Assembly: GCA_030704615.1 (NCBI GenBank)
Contig: CM060734.1
Location: forward strand, 51,168,042-51,228,041
Source of the DNA: Takakia lepidozioides
Lineage: Eukaryota > Streptophyta > Takakiopsida > Takakiales > Takakiaceae
Length of the DNA stretch: 60,000 nucleotides
Direction of reading: 5' to 3'
Shown here: positions 23,534 through 35,960 of the stretch, piece after piece
Layout: each line of letters starts with the position of its first letter
Numbering within the stretch: position 1 is the stretch's first letter
The notes under the pieces: generated by a model
What the model was told of the DNA's origin: nothing
Databases searched by the model: none
Seen by the model: the letters and a program-made list of their open reading frames with translations, nothing else
Translations under genes and position numbers: made by a program

Positions 23534-25744
23534 CCATACTACCTAGCTTATTAGGCACTTCCGCGCCTAATAATTAATAAAAATGGAATAATATTATTTA
23601 TTATTTTTATTATTTTTAAAAAAGGGTGAGAGGCCCTGGAATTTTATTAAAAAGGGAAAAAATTAAACCCTTACATATTGCCATGAGGCTTAACAGAGGG
23701 ACCGTGTTGGAGATTCCAACGATAAGTGAACATGGTAGAAAATGGACCTGACTACGCACGCAGCCCTAGTAGACCCATCTATTATTGGTTGCAAGATTTG
23801 CCTATAGTGCAGAGAGCTAATCTAGGATTAGTTCATAGCAGTGATAACCTCCATGAGAGAGAGGTGCCCTAGTGCAGAGGGAACCGAACGGAACGACGAA
23901 CAATAAGAGCACAGGCCAGAACGGCCAAGGAGCGAGACTCTGAAGATGTTTATCTGAGGAAGATCAACTTAGATTTAGATCCCCGCCTTATGTGTTTCCA
24001 GTTAATATCTGCCGAGTCCAGGTCAGGGGAGGCTGAAGACGGTGCCCCATCGGTGTTTCCAAAGTTCAGGTATGGAGTCTGCCCATGTACAAGAGTCCGT
24101 ATCAATGATGCAACAAATGATTCCTCCTCTTCCCCAAGATGCTCTGAAGGAGGCAAGGAGGGAATCTTTTCGTTCAGGTTTCCTGTCTGCTTCTGCACAT
24201 AGTTTTTGCCAAGCCAACTTAGCTGCAATAGTAACATCATAGAAAACACAAGCAAGGATTTATGTACAGGAGGAGGAAGCATTGTTTAATGTCCATCTAC
24301 ACCGAGCCTTCCAAATTTGCCACAGTGTTGCCGAGCGGAGGGCCTCGAATACTGGGCATGTGGACACCTTGAACTTGGTTGTTTGGTTGTAATTTAGCAG
24401 GAGGGCTATGGGGTCCTGAGCGGTGTCTGACCAGACCCTGTAAAGTGACCATACCAAGGGCCAGATTTTTGACGGCCCTCTACAGAAAAGAAGGCAGTGT
24501 TCCAAAGACTCAATAACCCCAATGGGGCAACATCTGCAGAGTAGAGCCTCTTGGAAGTTTAGAAATTGCCCAACCTTTAAAACTCTATTTGCAATCTGCC
24601 AAAGAAAGGCACTGAGTTTGGCTGGTTTTGATTTTTCCCAAATCAGAGCCCATATGCACTTCCAGTTTTCCTCTCTAAATTGGAATAAGCCCCATCTTTT
24701 TGGTTAGAGGCTTGGCCTTCAGCATCGCTCTGTAGGCACCCCTGGCCGTGTAAGAGAAGAAGGAGCAAATCTTGTCCCAAAATTCCCATTGCCATTCTGC
24801 AAGGTCGATTTGCAGATCCTGGATGGACTGGCCTCCTATCCATGTGAAGGTTCCTGATCGTAACCATGGTAGAACCTGCGTGTTGGATGGTAGGGATGGA
24901 TTAAAATCTTTGAGCTTAGAGTTCCAGTGGTAGATTCTGGCTGGTTGGGTGTTTGTATATGGGATTGTGATGGAGTTGGATGAGTGCAGCGAGAGAGCAC
25001 TCGTATACGGATGGGTCCTGAATGCGAAACCCACAAGGTTATCACGCGAGGCTTCCGTTATGAACATGACCTGAAAATGGTGATCAGGTGTGGTCACCCA
25101 CTGATAAAGAGACGGAGAGGATAGGCCCTGTCTGAGCATGTCTCTCCACGAGTCTGGAACTGATTGCAGAACTGAGGCTATACCGGCGGAGAGCCTTTGG
25201 GTGCCTAGAGTTCTGGAAAGAGATTCAGGGGTACTGAACCATAGATGGGAGACCTGGGAGAGCCCCCTTGCATCCCGCCCTGCCCATCTTGTAGCTTGGC
25301 TCCTCTCCGTTGCTGATGGGACTGGCTTGTTGAGGAACAGGTGTTGCCTGAGCACTTCACAAAAAGAAGCAGGCTCTCTTTTACGCAGGAAAGGTCTGCA
25401 CTTCCCCAAAGCCAACCAAATAGAGGTCCAAAGGGAAGAGCCAGGGGATTTATGACGATAACCTTGAGTGATCCATCTTAGAGATGGAGATTAGGCAGAT
25501 TCGTTTCTATTATTTAGGCACCTCACCTAGGTAATTTCCAAACATTAGGCATGTATTACAGTCAACCCTATTTTGAGGTAATTTTCTTTTAAAAAAACAT
25601 AATGGTTTTGAAACTAGAATTCGAGCAATTAGGTACTTCTCAGGAATTTTTCCAAGTTTTAGGCACATTTTTCAAAAATGTTCTAAATGTAGTTAGGCAC
25701 TTGAATTTGAATTAATTATTGCCTAATAAGCTAGGTAAGTACGG
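23534..25744. mobile_element. Mariner-like TIR element with a nested LINE
   Basis: The left end reads CCATACTACCTAGCTTATTA and the right end, inverted, CCGTACTTACCTAGCTTATT. They share about 23 bp with one gap and are flanked by TA on both sides (23532-23533 and 25745-25746). The remaining terminal DNA repeats the word TTAGGCA (25518, 25550, 25630, 25666, 25693), a subterminal pattern. No transposase is seen; most of the length is a LINE remnant inserted later. Confidence 0.6.
23590..25470 (-). pseudogene. LINE remnant, 3' part with zf-RVT domain
   Basis: The minus strand carries the C-terminal half of a plant LINE ORF2. Frame 25415-24675 (the region between RT and zf-RVT) ends in one frame and continues in another at about 24674-24260 with the zf-RVT signature LSAFLWQIANRVLKVG, CRCCP, and LEHCLLFC. 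The 3' untranslated end lies at about 23640 (CCCTGGAATTTTATT), close in sequence to the end of the second LINE at 27735. RT itself is missing, so the copy is 5'-truncated as is usual for LINEs, and it is frameshifted. Confidence 0.8.
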
Positions 25745-25746
25745 TA

Positions 25747-26253
25747 TATCCAATATCCAGGTAAAATTTATAAGCTTCAAACCAGCTTCAAATTTATCCA
25801 GCTTCAAATTTATAGGCTTCAAGTACTTGAATTCATGAACTTGTTTACACAAAGTTGCATTAGGTATTCAATGTTAGAACCAATCACAATGCTTGTGTGA
25901 AACCTGAACCCTATGACCAATCACACTATTTTGGGGGTTTTATCAAATAATTATCTGCCAAGTGGCAAAACTGAGCAGTTATGGGGTGATTGGTGGTGGC
26001 CCTCTTTATCCTACTCTGGGTATGTGTGAGTTGATTAGGATTAATTGTTGTCAATACATGGACATCTTTGGGGGATACAGGATGGGGTGAGGGTTTTGAG
26101 GTGAATACAGTCTACCCTAGATAAATGTTACCCGTTTTTTTGTTATATATCATAAATGTTATGATTGTCTTATTCTGTAAAAATATACACTAAGGATGAC
26201 AAAAGGAGTGTTATTTGTTATTTGTTATTGAATACCTACTCTCCTCTTTGCCC
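25747..26253. other. AT-rich intergenic DNA
   Basis: No gene is seen. A short local repeat of GCTTCAAATTTAT occurs three times at 25770-25820. Confidence 0.4.
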
Positions 26254-26257
26254 TTAA

Positions 26258-27536
26258 CCCTTAAACGCCCAGTGCCATAGTTTGACTTTTTTAGAAAACA
26301 TGACCCCTTAAGTGAAAAAAAGGTGTAACTTTCAGAAAATTAACTTTTTAAAGAACTTGACCGCACATTAAGTGCGTACCTTCCTCCTGCATCCACCTGC
26401 CAAATTTGAGGCCAATCAGCCCCAGATCCACAAAATGCCACCGTTGAATGTGGGCCCCATTATTGGGGCCCTTTTGAGAAACATATCCATTTTTGGTAAA
26501 TTTTTAAAGATTTGAGTGACGGGATCAAATGGGATTGAGGCGAAATTAGCAGGGTTTCATCCTCTTGAGATCCCTCATCCAACAAGCCAAAAAGTATCCA
26601 ATTTGGCCAATGCAAGTGATGTTGCCACTTGGTCAAACCTGGGAAAATCCCATGTTTCTCTCCCTCTCTCACACACGTGTGAAGAATGAAACAACGAGAA
26701 TTACCTTTATCAAATCGTGACCCCCCTGCTTGCGTGATGAGACCTCTTTGCAAAACGTAACTTTTGCAGATCTTAATGTCGTTTCTTCAGCAATAAATGA
26801 TCTGACGACATGGCAGGTCGTCTCCAATTGGCAGCATGCCATTTGAAGAAAGTTTGCCACGTCCAGAAATTTCCAAAAATTGCAGGGTCGGATGTGCTCT
26901 TGCATGGAGGGGGCCACGCAGAGTTGAATGCTACGTGGCCATCTCTGATTGGACAGCACTTCAGGCCACTGGGGGTCAATTCTTACAATTTTCACCATTG
27001 GATGTTGGCATAATTTGGACCAGGGTGTAGGTGTGAAGAGAGTCACTCCCTCATCAGAGGGATTTGGAATTTGAGCAATATTTCATAGCATCTTGTGGAG
27101 GCCAAATCCCAAATTCTAAATTTTTGTAATGAAGGTAGTTTGAACCCTCCAGAATCACATACAAAGCACCCCCATGCTAAACCTGACATTTGCTCCTCAT
27201 TTTTTGTATGGACATGTCATTCCTACCACAGATTAGGAATGTGTGGATTAAACACTCCACAAAAATCTAAAAACCTCTCAAATTAGTTGGTCACGGTTAA
27301 AAAACCATGTTTTCAAAACCAGAAACAAAAAATTCATCCTCTCTAAGACCGTATAATCTCCCACATTTCAGGGTGAAACAAGTTCATTTTTGGTGAGTGA
27401 ATACAGGTGCCAGGTGCGCACCTACGTGTAAGGTTCATTTTTCTGGATGATTTTTGATAGGTAGTTAGTCTCATTTCACTGGGCATGGGTAACAAATTTT
27501 AGGTGTCAAAAAATAAACCATGTAGGAAGTTAAGGG
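26258..27536. mobile_element. piggyBac-like non-autonomous element, 1279 bp
   Basis: Both borders are TTAA (26254-26257 and 27537-27540). The element begins CCCTTAAACGCCCAGTGCC and, read from the other end, CCCTTAACTTCCTACATGG. TTAA target duplication and CCC-starting ends are the hallmark of piggyBac. A second patch of similarity follows inside both ends (TAGTTTGACTTTTTT and, inverted, GGTTTATTTTTTGACA). No transposase is seen; small open pieces at 26460-27046 lack domains. Confidence 0.55.
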
Positions 27537-28074
27537 TTAAAACACATCTGCAATTGTTACATTCAATATACACCTCTAAACTAGTTGGATCAGATATGGT
27601 GTAATCCATCTGGTAACTAACATATCACCTCCATGAATAACAGCAATTAGTGACACACTCACTTAACACTCAGTTAAGAAAGGTTAACGCCAGTGTTTTT
27701 TTTTTTGTTTTTTTTGTTTTTAATAAATAACAGGGGGATTGTATCCCTGGAGAACTTTATTAACGTAAGGAAAAAATAACCTTACATAGAACCACGAGGT
27801 GGAGTAAAGAGGTTCCACTCTGTGACCATTCAACAGGGAAGAGGGGGAAGAGACCAGGCAAGGATTGCCAATTACGACTCAGTAGAGCCAGCTGTCAACT
27901 GCACTACATGCTGCAATAGAGGTAGTAAGAGGGAAGCTGTAGAATACATAACAAGCTAAGATAAGGAGGCCAAGTCATTGCAGGGAGGCAGATCATGCTT
28001 GAAGAAGGCTGAAGCTAAAATGGAAGAGCCACTAGAGAAGCTTTAAACCGTTCACAAAAGCCAGCTTAAATCAA

Positions 28075-28455
28075 CTACATGCTACCCCTTTTCCGCTTCG
28101 GTGCATCGAAGGATAACTGTGTTTTTGATTTGCCTTTCTGCGAGCTACATTTGTGTCTCCAGTTGACCTCCGAGTCATCTGCATGCAAGGGAGACTTCTT
28201 TGCACTAAGATTGCTACCAGCAGGAAGGGAAGTTGTTTGTCCAAACCACCTTAGAGTCTGAAACTCTTTTGCCGAAGATGCCATATTTCCCCTAGGTGTT
28301 GTCAAATGAGGCAAGCAGCTGGTTCCTCCTTGATGCACGACACTTGGGAAGAGCTGTGACAATGACAAGCCATGCCTTGCAGGCATCAGACACCAGGTCT
28401 GAATGAACCCAATACAATACTCTCTGCAAACATGGATTCTCATTTTGGAAGACAA
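28075..28455 (-). pseudogene. 3' tail of the second LINE ORF
   Basis: An open piece of about 126 codons downstream of zf-RVT on the same strand, ending in a Lys/Arg-rich stretch (SKTQLSFDAPKRKRG). It corresponds in position to the C-terminal tail of LINE ORF2. No domain is recognised. Confidence 0.4.
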
Positions 28456-28563
28456 CTGTACATCTCATCTTTCAAATATTCCACAAAATAATCCCTCTCA
28501 ATGACTCCCACATAGGACAGGAGCAGAATTTCCTACCCTCCTTAACATTCAGCAAAAGAGTGC

Positions 28564-29334
28564 TCAGCAGGAGAGTATGTTAGGTTGGGGTTCCAAATGG
28601 AATTGAAGGTGAAAGCTAGCCTTCCTCCAAACAGACTGAGCAAAGGGGCAATCCATCAGACAGTGCTCCACACTTTCTGGTGCTTGCAGATTGCAGGAGG
28701 CGCATGAATCATGGGAGTCAGAGAAGACCGTGGCCACTGGTAGAATTCGATTAGCGACTTTCCATAAAAATGCAGCCACTTTGGAAGCCCTGTGCTTCTT
28801 CCAAATATCTTTCCAGACCACTTTCCATGGAATCGGGGGGCCTGGCAAGTGAGCCCATTTGCTGCTCCATTTACGTTCAAAGCGTCTCTTGGGTAACAAC
28901 AGGGAATAGCCCAATTTCACCGAGTAGTTCAGGAAGGGTTCATGAGTTTTGTTCCTCCACATCCACTCCCCTGGATCAAATTGAAGAAGCTTCAATGGTG
29001 CAGATAGGAACCAACAAAACGAACCACTATAATGGAATAGGTTGGGTGGTGGGGGAGGGCTGGGTTTTCCCATGAGAAGGCATCATACCCTTATCTCATA
29101 ACAGCTCTAAGAATCCTAGATAGTGTTAATCTTAGGATCGAACAGAAACCCATCCTTCCCAACCTTGAAGCAGGTACTAGACAGAAAATTGTTGTCCAAG
29201 GATTCAGCAGACAAAGCGTTTAAATCCGACCCATTAGAAAAGCCAAACCAGCTAGGCAATTTTTTCAGGTGAGGTTGTGACAGCAGGTTAGTCCATATAC
29301 TAGGAAGATTGCCCATGATAGCCTCCCATCCCAA
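28564..29334 (-). pseudogene. LINE C-terminal zf-RVT domain
   Basis: Block 29334-29116 is the linker after RT. Block 29073-28564 holds FDPGEWMWRNKTHEPF, KLGYSLLLPKR, VWKDIWKKHRASKVAAFLWK and the Cys/His pattern CASCN...VEHCLMDCPFA of zf-RVT, a zinc-binding domain found at the C-terminus of plant LINE-type RTs. A stop separates the two blocks. The same domain occurs in the LINE at the right edge of the window, with clear sequence similarity. Confidence 0.8.
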
Positions 29335-29358
29335 GGAAACCCGCCTTCGAGAGAAGCT

Positions 29359-31060
29359 CTAAGCAATAGAGCTGGCAGAAATCAGGGAGCTTGTTTCGTT
29401 ATCCCAGAAATGTAGCATGTGTAACAAGGCTGCTGCATCCCACTCTGCCCAACGACGGGAGCAAAAAATAAGGGCCTCAGAATCTCTGTTGTAGTTCCCA
29501 AAGAGGGGCTGCCTGAGAACCTCATGCACCGTAGAGGGCATAGACTGAGCAAGGAAGGGGCGCAATTTGCACCAGACACCCCATATGGTTTGCCAAGCTT
29601 TAGAACCAATCCCCGGGCACGAATTAGTTTGATCTCCCTGGACTAACCACCGCAAGGAAGGTAACCAATTGGGGCTGGTGCGGGGTATGGCCGCAGTGAC
29701 ATGGTGCCTAACAACACGACTCCAAGGGCTAGATAGCTGCTTCAGCATTCTGGGCACCCACTTCGCCAGGTTGGCAGTGATTTGGAGCTGAGGGTCCAAC
29801 ACACCGAGACCACCATGTTTTTTGCTTTGATAGAGTTGATCCCAGCTGACAAGAGCTCTCTTGTTTGGTGATGTCGGTGTAGCTCCCCAGATAAAATTTC
29901 TCATTAGCGATTTTATCTGCTTGGTAATTGGAGCACCAGGGTACCAAACTGCAACCGGAAACCAGATTGAAGCTTCTTGAAAGAACTTCGTTCACTATTA
30001 AGGCCCTGCCAATGATGGACAAGTGAACCGAACACCAAAAGGAAAGCCTCCTCTTAAGCTTTACAAGAACAACTGCAAATCTGTCCTCATCTTTTAAGTT
30101 GGTGCCAATCAGGTGACCAAGAAGCTCATGGGCTTGGCCATCATGTAGCCAAGTCAGGCCCAAGTCCATTCCCCAAGGATCACAATGCTGCGCCGGGGAG
30201 GAATCCAAGATGAGGCTCCGCAGGCCAACCAACTTACTCCAATTGATTTTGAGCCCAAAGGCTCCACAAAAGGTGGACAACGAGCTAAGGGTTGATTCCA
30301 CATTAGACCTTTGGTTGTTGTCAATAAACAACGTTGTGTCATCTACATACAGGGAAGATTTGATGGAGGATGCAAGGCTGTCATGGCCAGAGTTGGGTAT
30401 AACCAGGCCCAACGAATCATTCCTTTTATCAATTAGGTGACTCAACCCATCAGCAGCTATCAAGAACAAGAAAGGTGCAAGGGGGCAGCCTTGTCTCACC
30501 AACTTGAAAAGCGGAAAGGCTTTAGAGATAAGCCCATTGATCATGACCCTGCTGGAAGCAGAAGATAGGCCAAGAATATTAATCCACTTTAGAAAGTTCC
30601 CTGAGATACCAACAGCCTAGAGAGCACCCAAAAGGTAGGTCCAGTTTATATTATCAAAGGCTTTCTCAAAGTCCAACATCAACATTGCAAGAGGTTGATT
30701 TGCCGTATGCGCTAAATGAAGAGCTTCATTGGCCAACAAAATGTTATGCCTTAGCAATTATTTTGTATGAGGTATTTAGGAGTGTAATCGGGCTGTAGTT
30801 AGAGAGACACTCTTTGTTACCTTTCTTGAAAATAAGGGTGATAACGGCTTGGGACATTTGTGAAGGCATAATGCCTTTATCAAGGATGTCATTCGCCATT
30901 GCATGAAAGTCCCCTCCCAAGGTATCCCAAAGAGCAAGAAAAAACTCCACCGGAAACCAATCAAGACCTGGAGTTTTCAAGGAGCTGAAATTAGAGCTTC
31001 AGCAGCCTCCCGTAGCTCCAAGGTTGAGAAGGGCCTGGATAGATGATCTTGGTCCTCCGG
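29359..31060 (-). pseudogene. LINE reverse transcriptase
   Basis: RT motifs appear in order on the minus strand: KTPGLDWFPVEFFLALWDTLG and VITLIFKKG...NYSPITLLN (30980-30744), MLDFEKAFDNINW (about 30690-30640), LVRQGCPLAPFLFLIAADGL (about 30495-30440) and the active site SLYVDDTTLF (about 30350). A C-terminal block follows (29904-29359: MRNFIWGA, then VSWDQLYQSKKHGGLG). Stops near 30612 and frame changes near 30740 and 29930 break it. The enzyme would prime reverse transcription at nicked target DNA. Confidence 0.85.
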
Positions 31061-31070
31061 AGTCATCAGA

Positions 31071-32400
31071 GAGGGATAAGAGGCGAGCACTAAACAGCTC
31101 GGGATCTCTCAGAAGAAGGGGTCTCTACAGACTTGGCATCCAAACGACGATTTTGGGCGCTCTAGGGTCCCAAGTTGGGTCCTAGCTGGTGACCTCTGAA
31201 TCAATGCTTATAGGGTCTGAATCTCCAAAGGCACTCACATTCATGGTTCCAACGAATGCTCCAAAATGCGCTCCGATTTTGGTTAAAGAGCATAGGTAAT
31301 TCCCTGGAAGATAAGGTAAGGCTAACACTGTTACTCCAGTTTTGTGACCCCAGTCCGCTGACCAGGGGAATATGTGAACGGTGGCGAAGAGAGGATGGGG
31401 GAAGAGCCGAGCAGCCCTGGTCCATTAGGCCTCTAGAAGGAACCACTTCTTCTTCTATCTCTGAATTGCTTGTTTGGACGGAACGAAGCACCTCTGGGGG
31501 GGCCACCATTACCCGTAGATACCAATGGGGCCATGATACAGAGACAGAGGGACCAGGGGTACAAAGGGGGGCGAAGCAGAAGGGAGACCAGAATAGATGA
31601 GGGGTGCAAAGAGGCAACAATAAGGGTGGGGTGAGAAGGTTGAAACAAGGGCGGGAAGCTTATCTTCAGTAATGGAGGCAGCTGCATGGCTGGCACCATC
31701 TTGCAGACTCTGCCAATCCCGAACAGCCAAAAGTTCTTTCAAGTTAACATAGACCTAGAGCATTAGCAAGTAGCATTCCGGGCATTACCACTGCATGAAA
31801 ATCGAGGGCATTCATGAAGAACAAGAGACAAGATGTAGGGGATAAAGCGAGTGAAAGTGAGCTTCTGCAAAACATCATTCTACAACCAGATGAACGCGTT
31901 CGAGAAGAGGAGAGAAGTTGATGAGGATTGGGTTTATTAAATCCATATGTTTCAAATCAGAGAAGGAGGGGACATAACACATCCCAGTGAGAGAGCAGAG
32001 GGGAAGAATGTAGCAGATTTTCGCAGTCACGAGGAGAAGGGGCGATGGCGCAAACCAGCTTCCGTTTGCGGTGAGGGCAGATTGCCAAAACGGCTAAGTC
32101 TTTTTCCCTCTCACTGCGAACTACGGAGCGAACTAGTCCGTCATCCTCCCCCATCGTCCTCCAACTTGAATTGAAAATACCAGAAGGGTCCTGGTATGCA
32201 GTGTTTTTTTTTTTTTTTTTTTTTTTTCACGGCATGTAGGTTTTCCAGTAATGCAGCCCTTGAATTTCAAGTACAAATCTGGTATGCATAGGTGGTTTTT
32301 TTTTTAAAAACAATCCGGATATTAGTATTTGAATGTCAATAATCTGGAAATATGAACTCGGATATGGTTTTAAAAAATTAGAATAAAATAAAAATGGTGC
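31071..32400. other. Region without a confident gene
   Basis: The minus-strand open pieces 31201-31742 may be the shifted upstream part of the second LINE. At 32204-32226 there is a T tract. The rest shows no domain. Confidence 0.35.
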
Positions 32401-32417
32401 TAATATTCAAATTCAAA

Positions 32418-32781
32418 TTCAATATTGAAATGACCATTTGAATAGCCCAAATGACCAATTCCAATATTGAAATGGCCATTTGAATAGTCCAAATGATCCA
32501 TTTGAATGTCTCCAATTCATTCAATTTATGGTGGGCCATGGCTGCAGCCTGCAAGCTGGCCGGGGTGGCTGATACGTCCGTTTGAACATGACAGTCTCAG
32601 AGGACGTTGGCATGGGAATAGCAAAAAGAGTACTACAGAATTCAGCTAGAGGAACAACAATAGCATGAAACACCTTACTGTAAATATGATTGTCCACATT
32701 GGTTGTGACAGCTCCGATCAATAGAGAACTCGAAATGGTCATTTGGACTATTCAAATGGTCATTTCAATATTGGAATTTGG
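32418..32781. repeat. Foldback (inverted-repeat) element
   Basis: Arms of about 45 bp at 32455-32499 and 32736-32781 are inverse copies with only two or three differences (core CCAATATTGAAATG, CCATTTGAATAGTCCAAATG). A further direct copy of the arm lies at 32418-32462. The 236-bp loop has no recognised gene. This fits a MITE or foldback element; exact outer borders and target duplication are unclear. Confidence 0.65.
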
Positions 32782-32988
32782 GATATGGTCACACCAGGTG
32801 AAGAAATCCATAAAGAAGAATTAGTAGCCTTGGATGTACCTTCAGTCTCTTACTTTGAGGTCAAAAGGGCTATAAAAACGGTTCATTTGTATCTTGCACA
32901 ACAGGCTTACGATACTGGTGCTGCTCTTTCAAAGTGTTTATCCATGGATAAGGAATTGCATCTTGCTAAGCATACGAACTGTCGGTAG
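32773..32988 (+). pseudogene. Possible C-terminal fragment of a pogo/Tigger-type transposase
   Basis: An open piece of about 72 codons contains VTPGEEIHKEELVALDVPSVSYFEVKRA (shown here in parts: EEIHKEEL, VPSVSYFEVKRA) and TVHLYLAQQ. The acidic stretch followed by a helical segment before the stop resembles the C-terminal tail of DDE transposases of the Tigger/CENP-B type. No catalytic residues are present, so the call is weak. Confidence 0.25.
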
Positions 32989-32989
32989 A

Positions 32990-33930
32990 CAGACATTACG
33001 TCATATTTTCTGCCCTCTCTCTAAATGTTATCTTGCATCCGAAGGACCCGCTTTAATGTTAAATTTCTAATTGTTACGTTATGAAATTTCAACTTATTTT
33101 ATTGTTATTTGATATAACTGCCTAATTATTATAGAATCTATACTCTTGGAGCATAACAATTATCCAGGTTTGACTGTATTGTTGTGATATAGCTCACTCG
33201 GATAGTAGCTTGCTAATAAGTGAGCCTAATGGATAGCCTCCTCGGTCGATTGGCCAGGGAGGATAGGCTAGGCCATGGCTTTCTAGGTGGTAAACTATAT
33301 AGCTGGTCCAAGGGACCTCAAAAGGGTAGTGCATGGAAGGGGACTCGAGTACTAGCTGCGAACATGGGCATGTGATGGGATTGGAATAGTAGGAATGGGT
33401 GAGCTTGAGGGAATCGACAGCCTTATCCTCCTCCGTTAGGATCTGCTGAATTTCTGATAAATTTAGTACTTTCCATTCGTCGCATTTGTTTGGGAGAGTG
33501 AGTGTGTGAGAGGAAGTGAGTTGAACTTTATGGAAAGTATACACTAGACCTCCTGGACTAAATCTAAAAGCAGCTGCCAAGATCTACATTGAAGCACTAA
33601 GGCCATAATCAGGACCAAGGCAATTAGAAGCTTGCATGTTCTCATTGTCCTGTAGTTCTTGCACGATGTCGATTCAAGAGCAAAGAACAACTCCAGCGGG
33701 AGTTCTTCTCCGATCCTTCTCAGTGGTGGGACGACATGTTTGATAAAGTGAGGCTATCTTCATGTTGACAGGTGAAATAGTTTGTCAAGGAGGGGTTGGT
33801 ATACTAGAAGCCGCCATGTTTTGGATTGTATGTCAGTCCCTCAAAGACTATGTCACGTAAAAGCAACAGAAATTGTCCTTACTGTTAGTATCAATAGGTT
33901 TTAAGGTCTGATGGTATTAGCCTGGTCTAT
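32990..33930. other. Region without a recognised gene
   Basis: A minus-strand open piece (33580-33194, about 128 codons) has no known domain. The rest is AT-rich. Confidence 0.35.
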
Positions 33931-33942
33931 GCAAGGCTCTGG

Positions 33943-35960
33943 TTGAAGGTCGAGCTTCTCTGCTCCCACTGGTGGTTTTCACAGAAAAGTCCAAGGTCGC
34001 CAGACTTCACACATAAGCGTACAAATGAGTCCCCGTGGATCATGGGTTGGTTGAACCCCCCTTGGGTGAAAGCAGCACTGGCTACTCTCAACAAGAACTT
34101 ATCTGGTTCTTGTGGACAAGTGAGGACACTATGCAAGACAGGACACATGAGAGCGGCACTGCAGCAGATTTTGAACGGAGAAGGCATTATGCCAGACTCC
34201 AATACTTATGTCCGTCTGTTACGGGAGTGCATGAAAATTGAAAACCTGAAAATGGGGAAGCAGGTGCATGCCCACATTATCCAGAGTGGTTTCAAGCCAA
34301 ACATTTTTCTACTCAATGTCCTAGTCAATATGTATGCCAAGTGCAGAATGCACGACTAGTTTTTGATAAAATGTCTGAACGAGATGTGTTTAGATGGACG
34401 ATAATGATGGCAGGATATTCTCAGAATGGGTTTGATATGGAGGCTTTCGATATCTATCAGCTCATGGTACAGGCAAGGGCGATGCCTGACAGGGTCTCTT
34501 TCGTTTGCATCTTGAATGTGTGTGCCAACCTGGCAGTTCTTGAAAAGGGCAAAGAGGTCCATGCTGACATCACGAAAGCTGGAATTTTGCTAGATATTGT
34601 TCTGGAGACTGCCCTGGTTGATATGTATGCAAAATGTGGGAGCATAAAAGATGCATGTGATGTATTCAACAATATGGCCCGACAAAATGTGATCTCATGG
34701 AGTGCTATGATTGTAGGATATGCTCAGCATGGGTGTGGTAGGAAGGCATTTTGAGATTTATGGACAAATGATGCAGGAAGGGGTGACACCCAACAGGGTC
34801 ACCTTCATTTCTGTTCTCAAGGCGTGTGCCAGCCTAGTAGTTTTGGACAAGGGCAAAGAGATCCATTCCGTCATAAGCAAAGCTGGAATTGTGCCAGATA
34901 TAATTCTGGCGAATACCCTCATCGACATGTATGCCAAATGTGGGAGTTTAGTGGACGCGCGTCTAGTGTTTGACAAAATGGCTAAGCGAGATGTGGTGTC
35001 ATGGAGTGTGATAATCGCAGGATATACTCAGCATGCATGTGGTATGGAGGCTTTCCAGATGTATGAGCAGATGATTCAAGAGGAGTGACACCCAACAAGG
35101 TAACATTCATTTGTTTTTTGATGCATGCGCCAGCCTGGCAGCCCTGAAGAAAGGCAAAGCGGTCCATGCTGACTCCATCAAAGCTGGAATTGCGTCAAAT
35201 ATCAATCTGGAGAATGTCCTTGTTAACATGTATGCCAAATGTAGGAGTGTGAAGGATGCACGCCAAGTCTTCGACAATATAGCTGAACGAGATTTGGTCT
35301 CATGGAGTGCTATGACTGTAGGATATGGGCAGCATGGGTATGGTAGGGAGGCCATGCAACTATTTGAACAGATGCAACATGAAGGTCTGAAGCCAGACAA
35401 TATCTCCTCCATATCTATTCTATCTACATGTAGCCATGTGGGCCTAGTGATTGAAGGTAGTCACTACTTCGATTCTATGAGTCGAGTTCATGGCCTCACT
35501 CCTAGGGGCGAGCATTTTTGTTGCATGGTGGACCTTCTTAGCTGTGCAGGCAGATTGGACGAATCAGAGGATTTCATTACCAAAATATCAATTGAACCAT
35601 GTGCGGTGGCGAGGACGTCTGTTCTTGTCGCCTGCAGAATTCATGGCAATGTGGAGGTAGCAAAAAGTGTTGCAAAATGCCTTCTCAACTGGGATCCATA
35701 GGACACTACCTGTTGGCAGGTGACATGTGGAAGAAGGGTGAGAAAGATGCATTGAGGTGGACAACCTTGTACATATATATTCATTAAAGGAGACAAGCCA
35801 CATTTGCACATCGAGGAAATCCATGTTGAGCTGAAGTGATAGTTTGGGCAGATGAACGAGGTAGGCTATGTACTACTTATTAGGCAATTTGTAGTGCATG
35901 ATGTGGAGGGGCGAAAGAGATTGTCTCTTTGCCACTACAGTGAAAGGCTTTGGGTTCATG
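33943..35960 (+). pseudogene. PPR protein of the PLS/E-DYW class (frameshifted)
   Basis: Pentatricopeptide repeats run through 33943-35701. Typical pieces are VHAHIIQSGFKPNIFLLNVL, VNMYAKC, ARLVFDKM, RDVVSWSVIIAGYTQHA and GVTPNRVTFISVLKACAS, with about five PLS cycles. An E-type region follows (CMVDLLSCAGRLDESEDF, VACRIHGNVEVAKSVAKCLL). A decayed start of a DYW domain is visible at 35795-35950 (DKPH...IEEIHVELK and the HYSERL part of the zinc-binding HxE motif). DYW proteins edit organelle RNA. Frame changes near 34350, 34745 and 35085 and stops after 35700 make it a pseudogene. The window shows no introns in it, as is usual for this family. Confidence 0.9.

Larger units (their letters stand above)
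27690..31070 (-). mobile_element. Second LINE remnant (RT to 3' end)
   Basis: The minus strand runs from the RT N-terminus (about 31060) through RT (to about 29360), a thumb/linker, zf-RVT (29073-28564) and a 3' region ending in a T-rich plus-strand tract at 27697-27722 (the poly(A) tail). The endonuclease domain is absent. At 31201-31260 a peptide like the start of a downstream LINE segment appears in another frame, so internal deletions are likely. Its 3' end resembles that of the LINE at 23590-25470. Confidence 0.85.
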
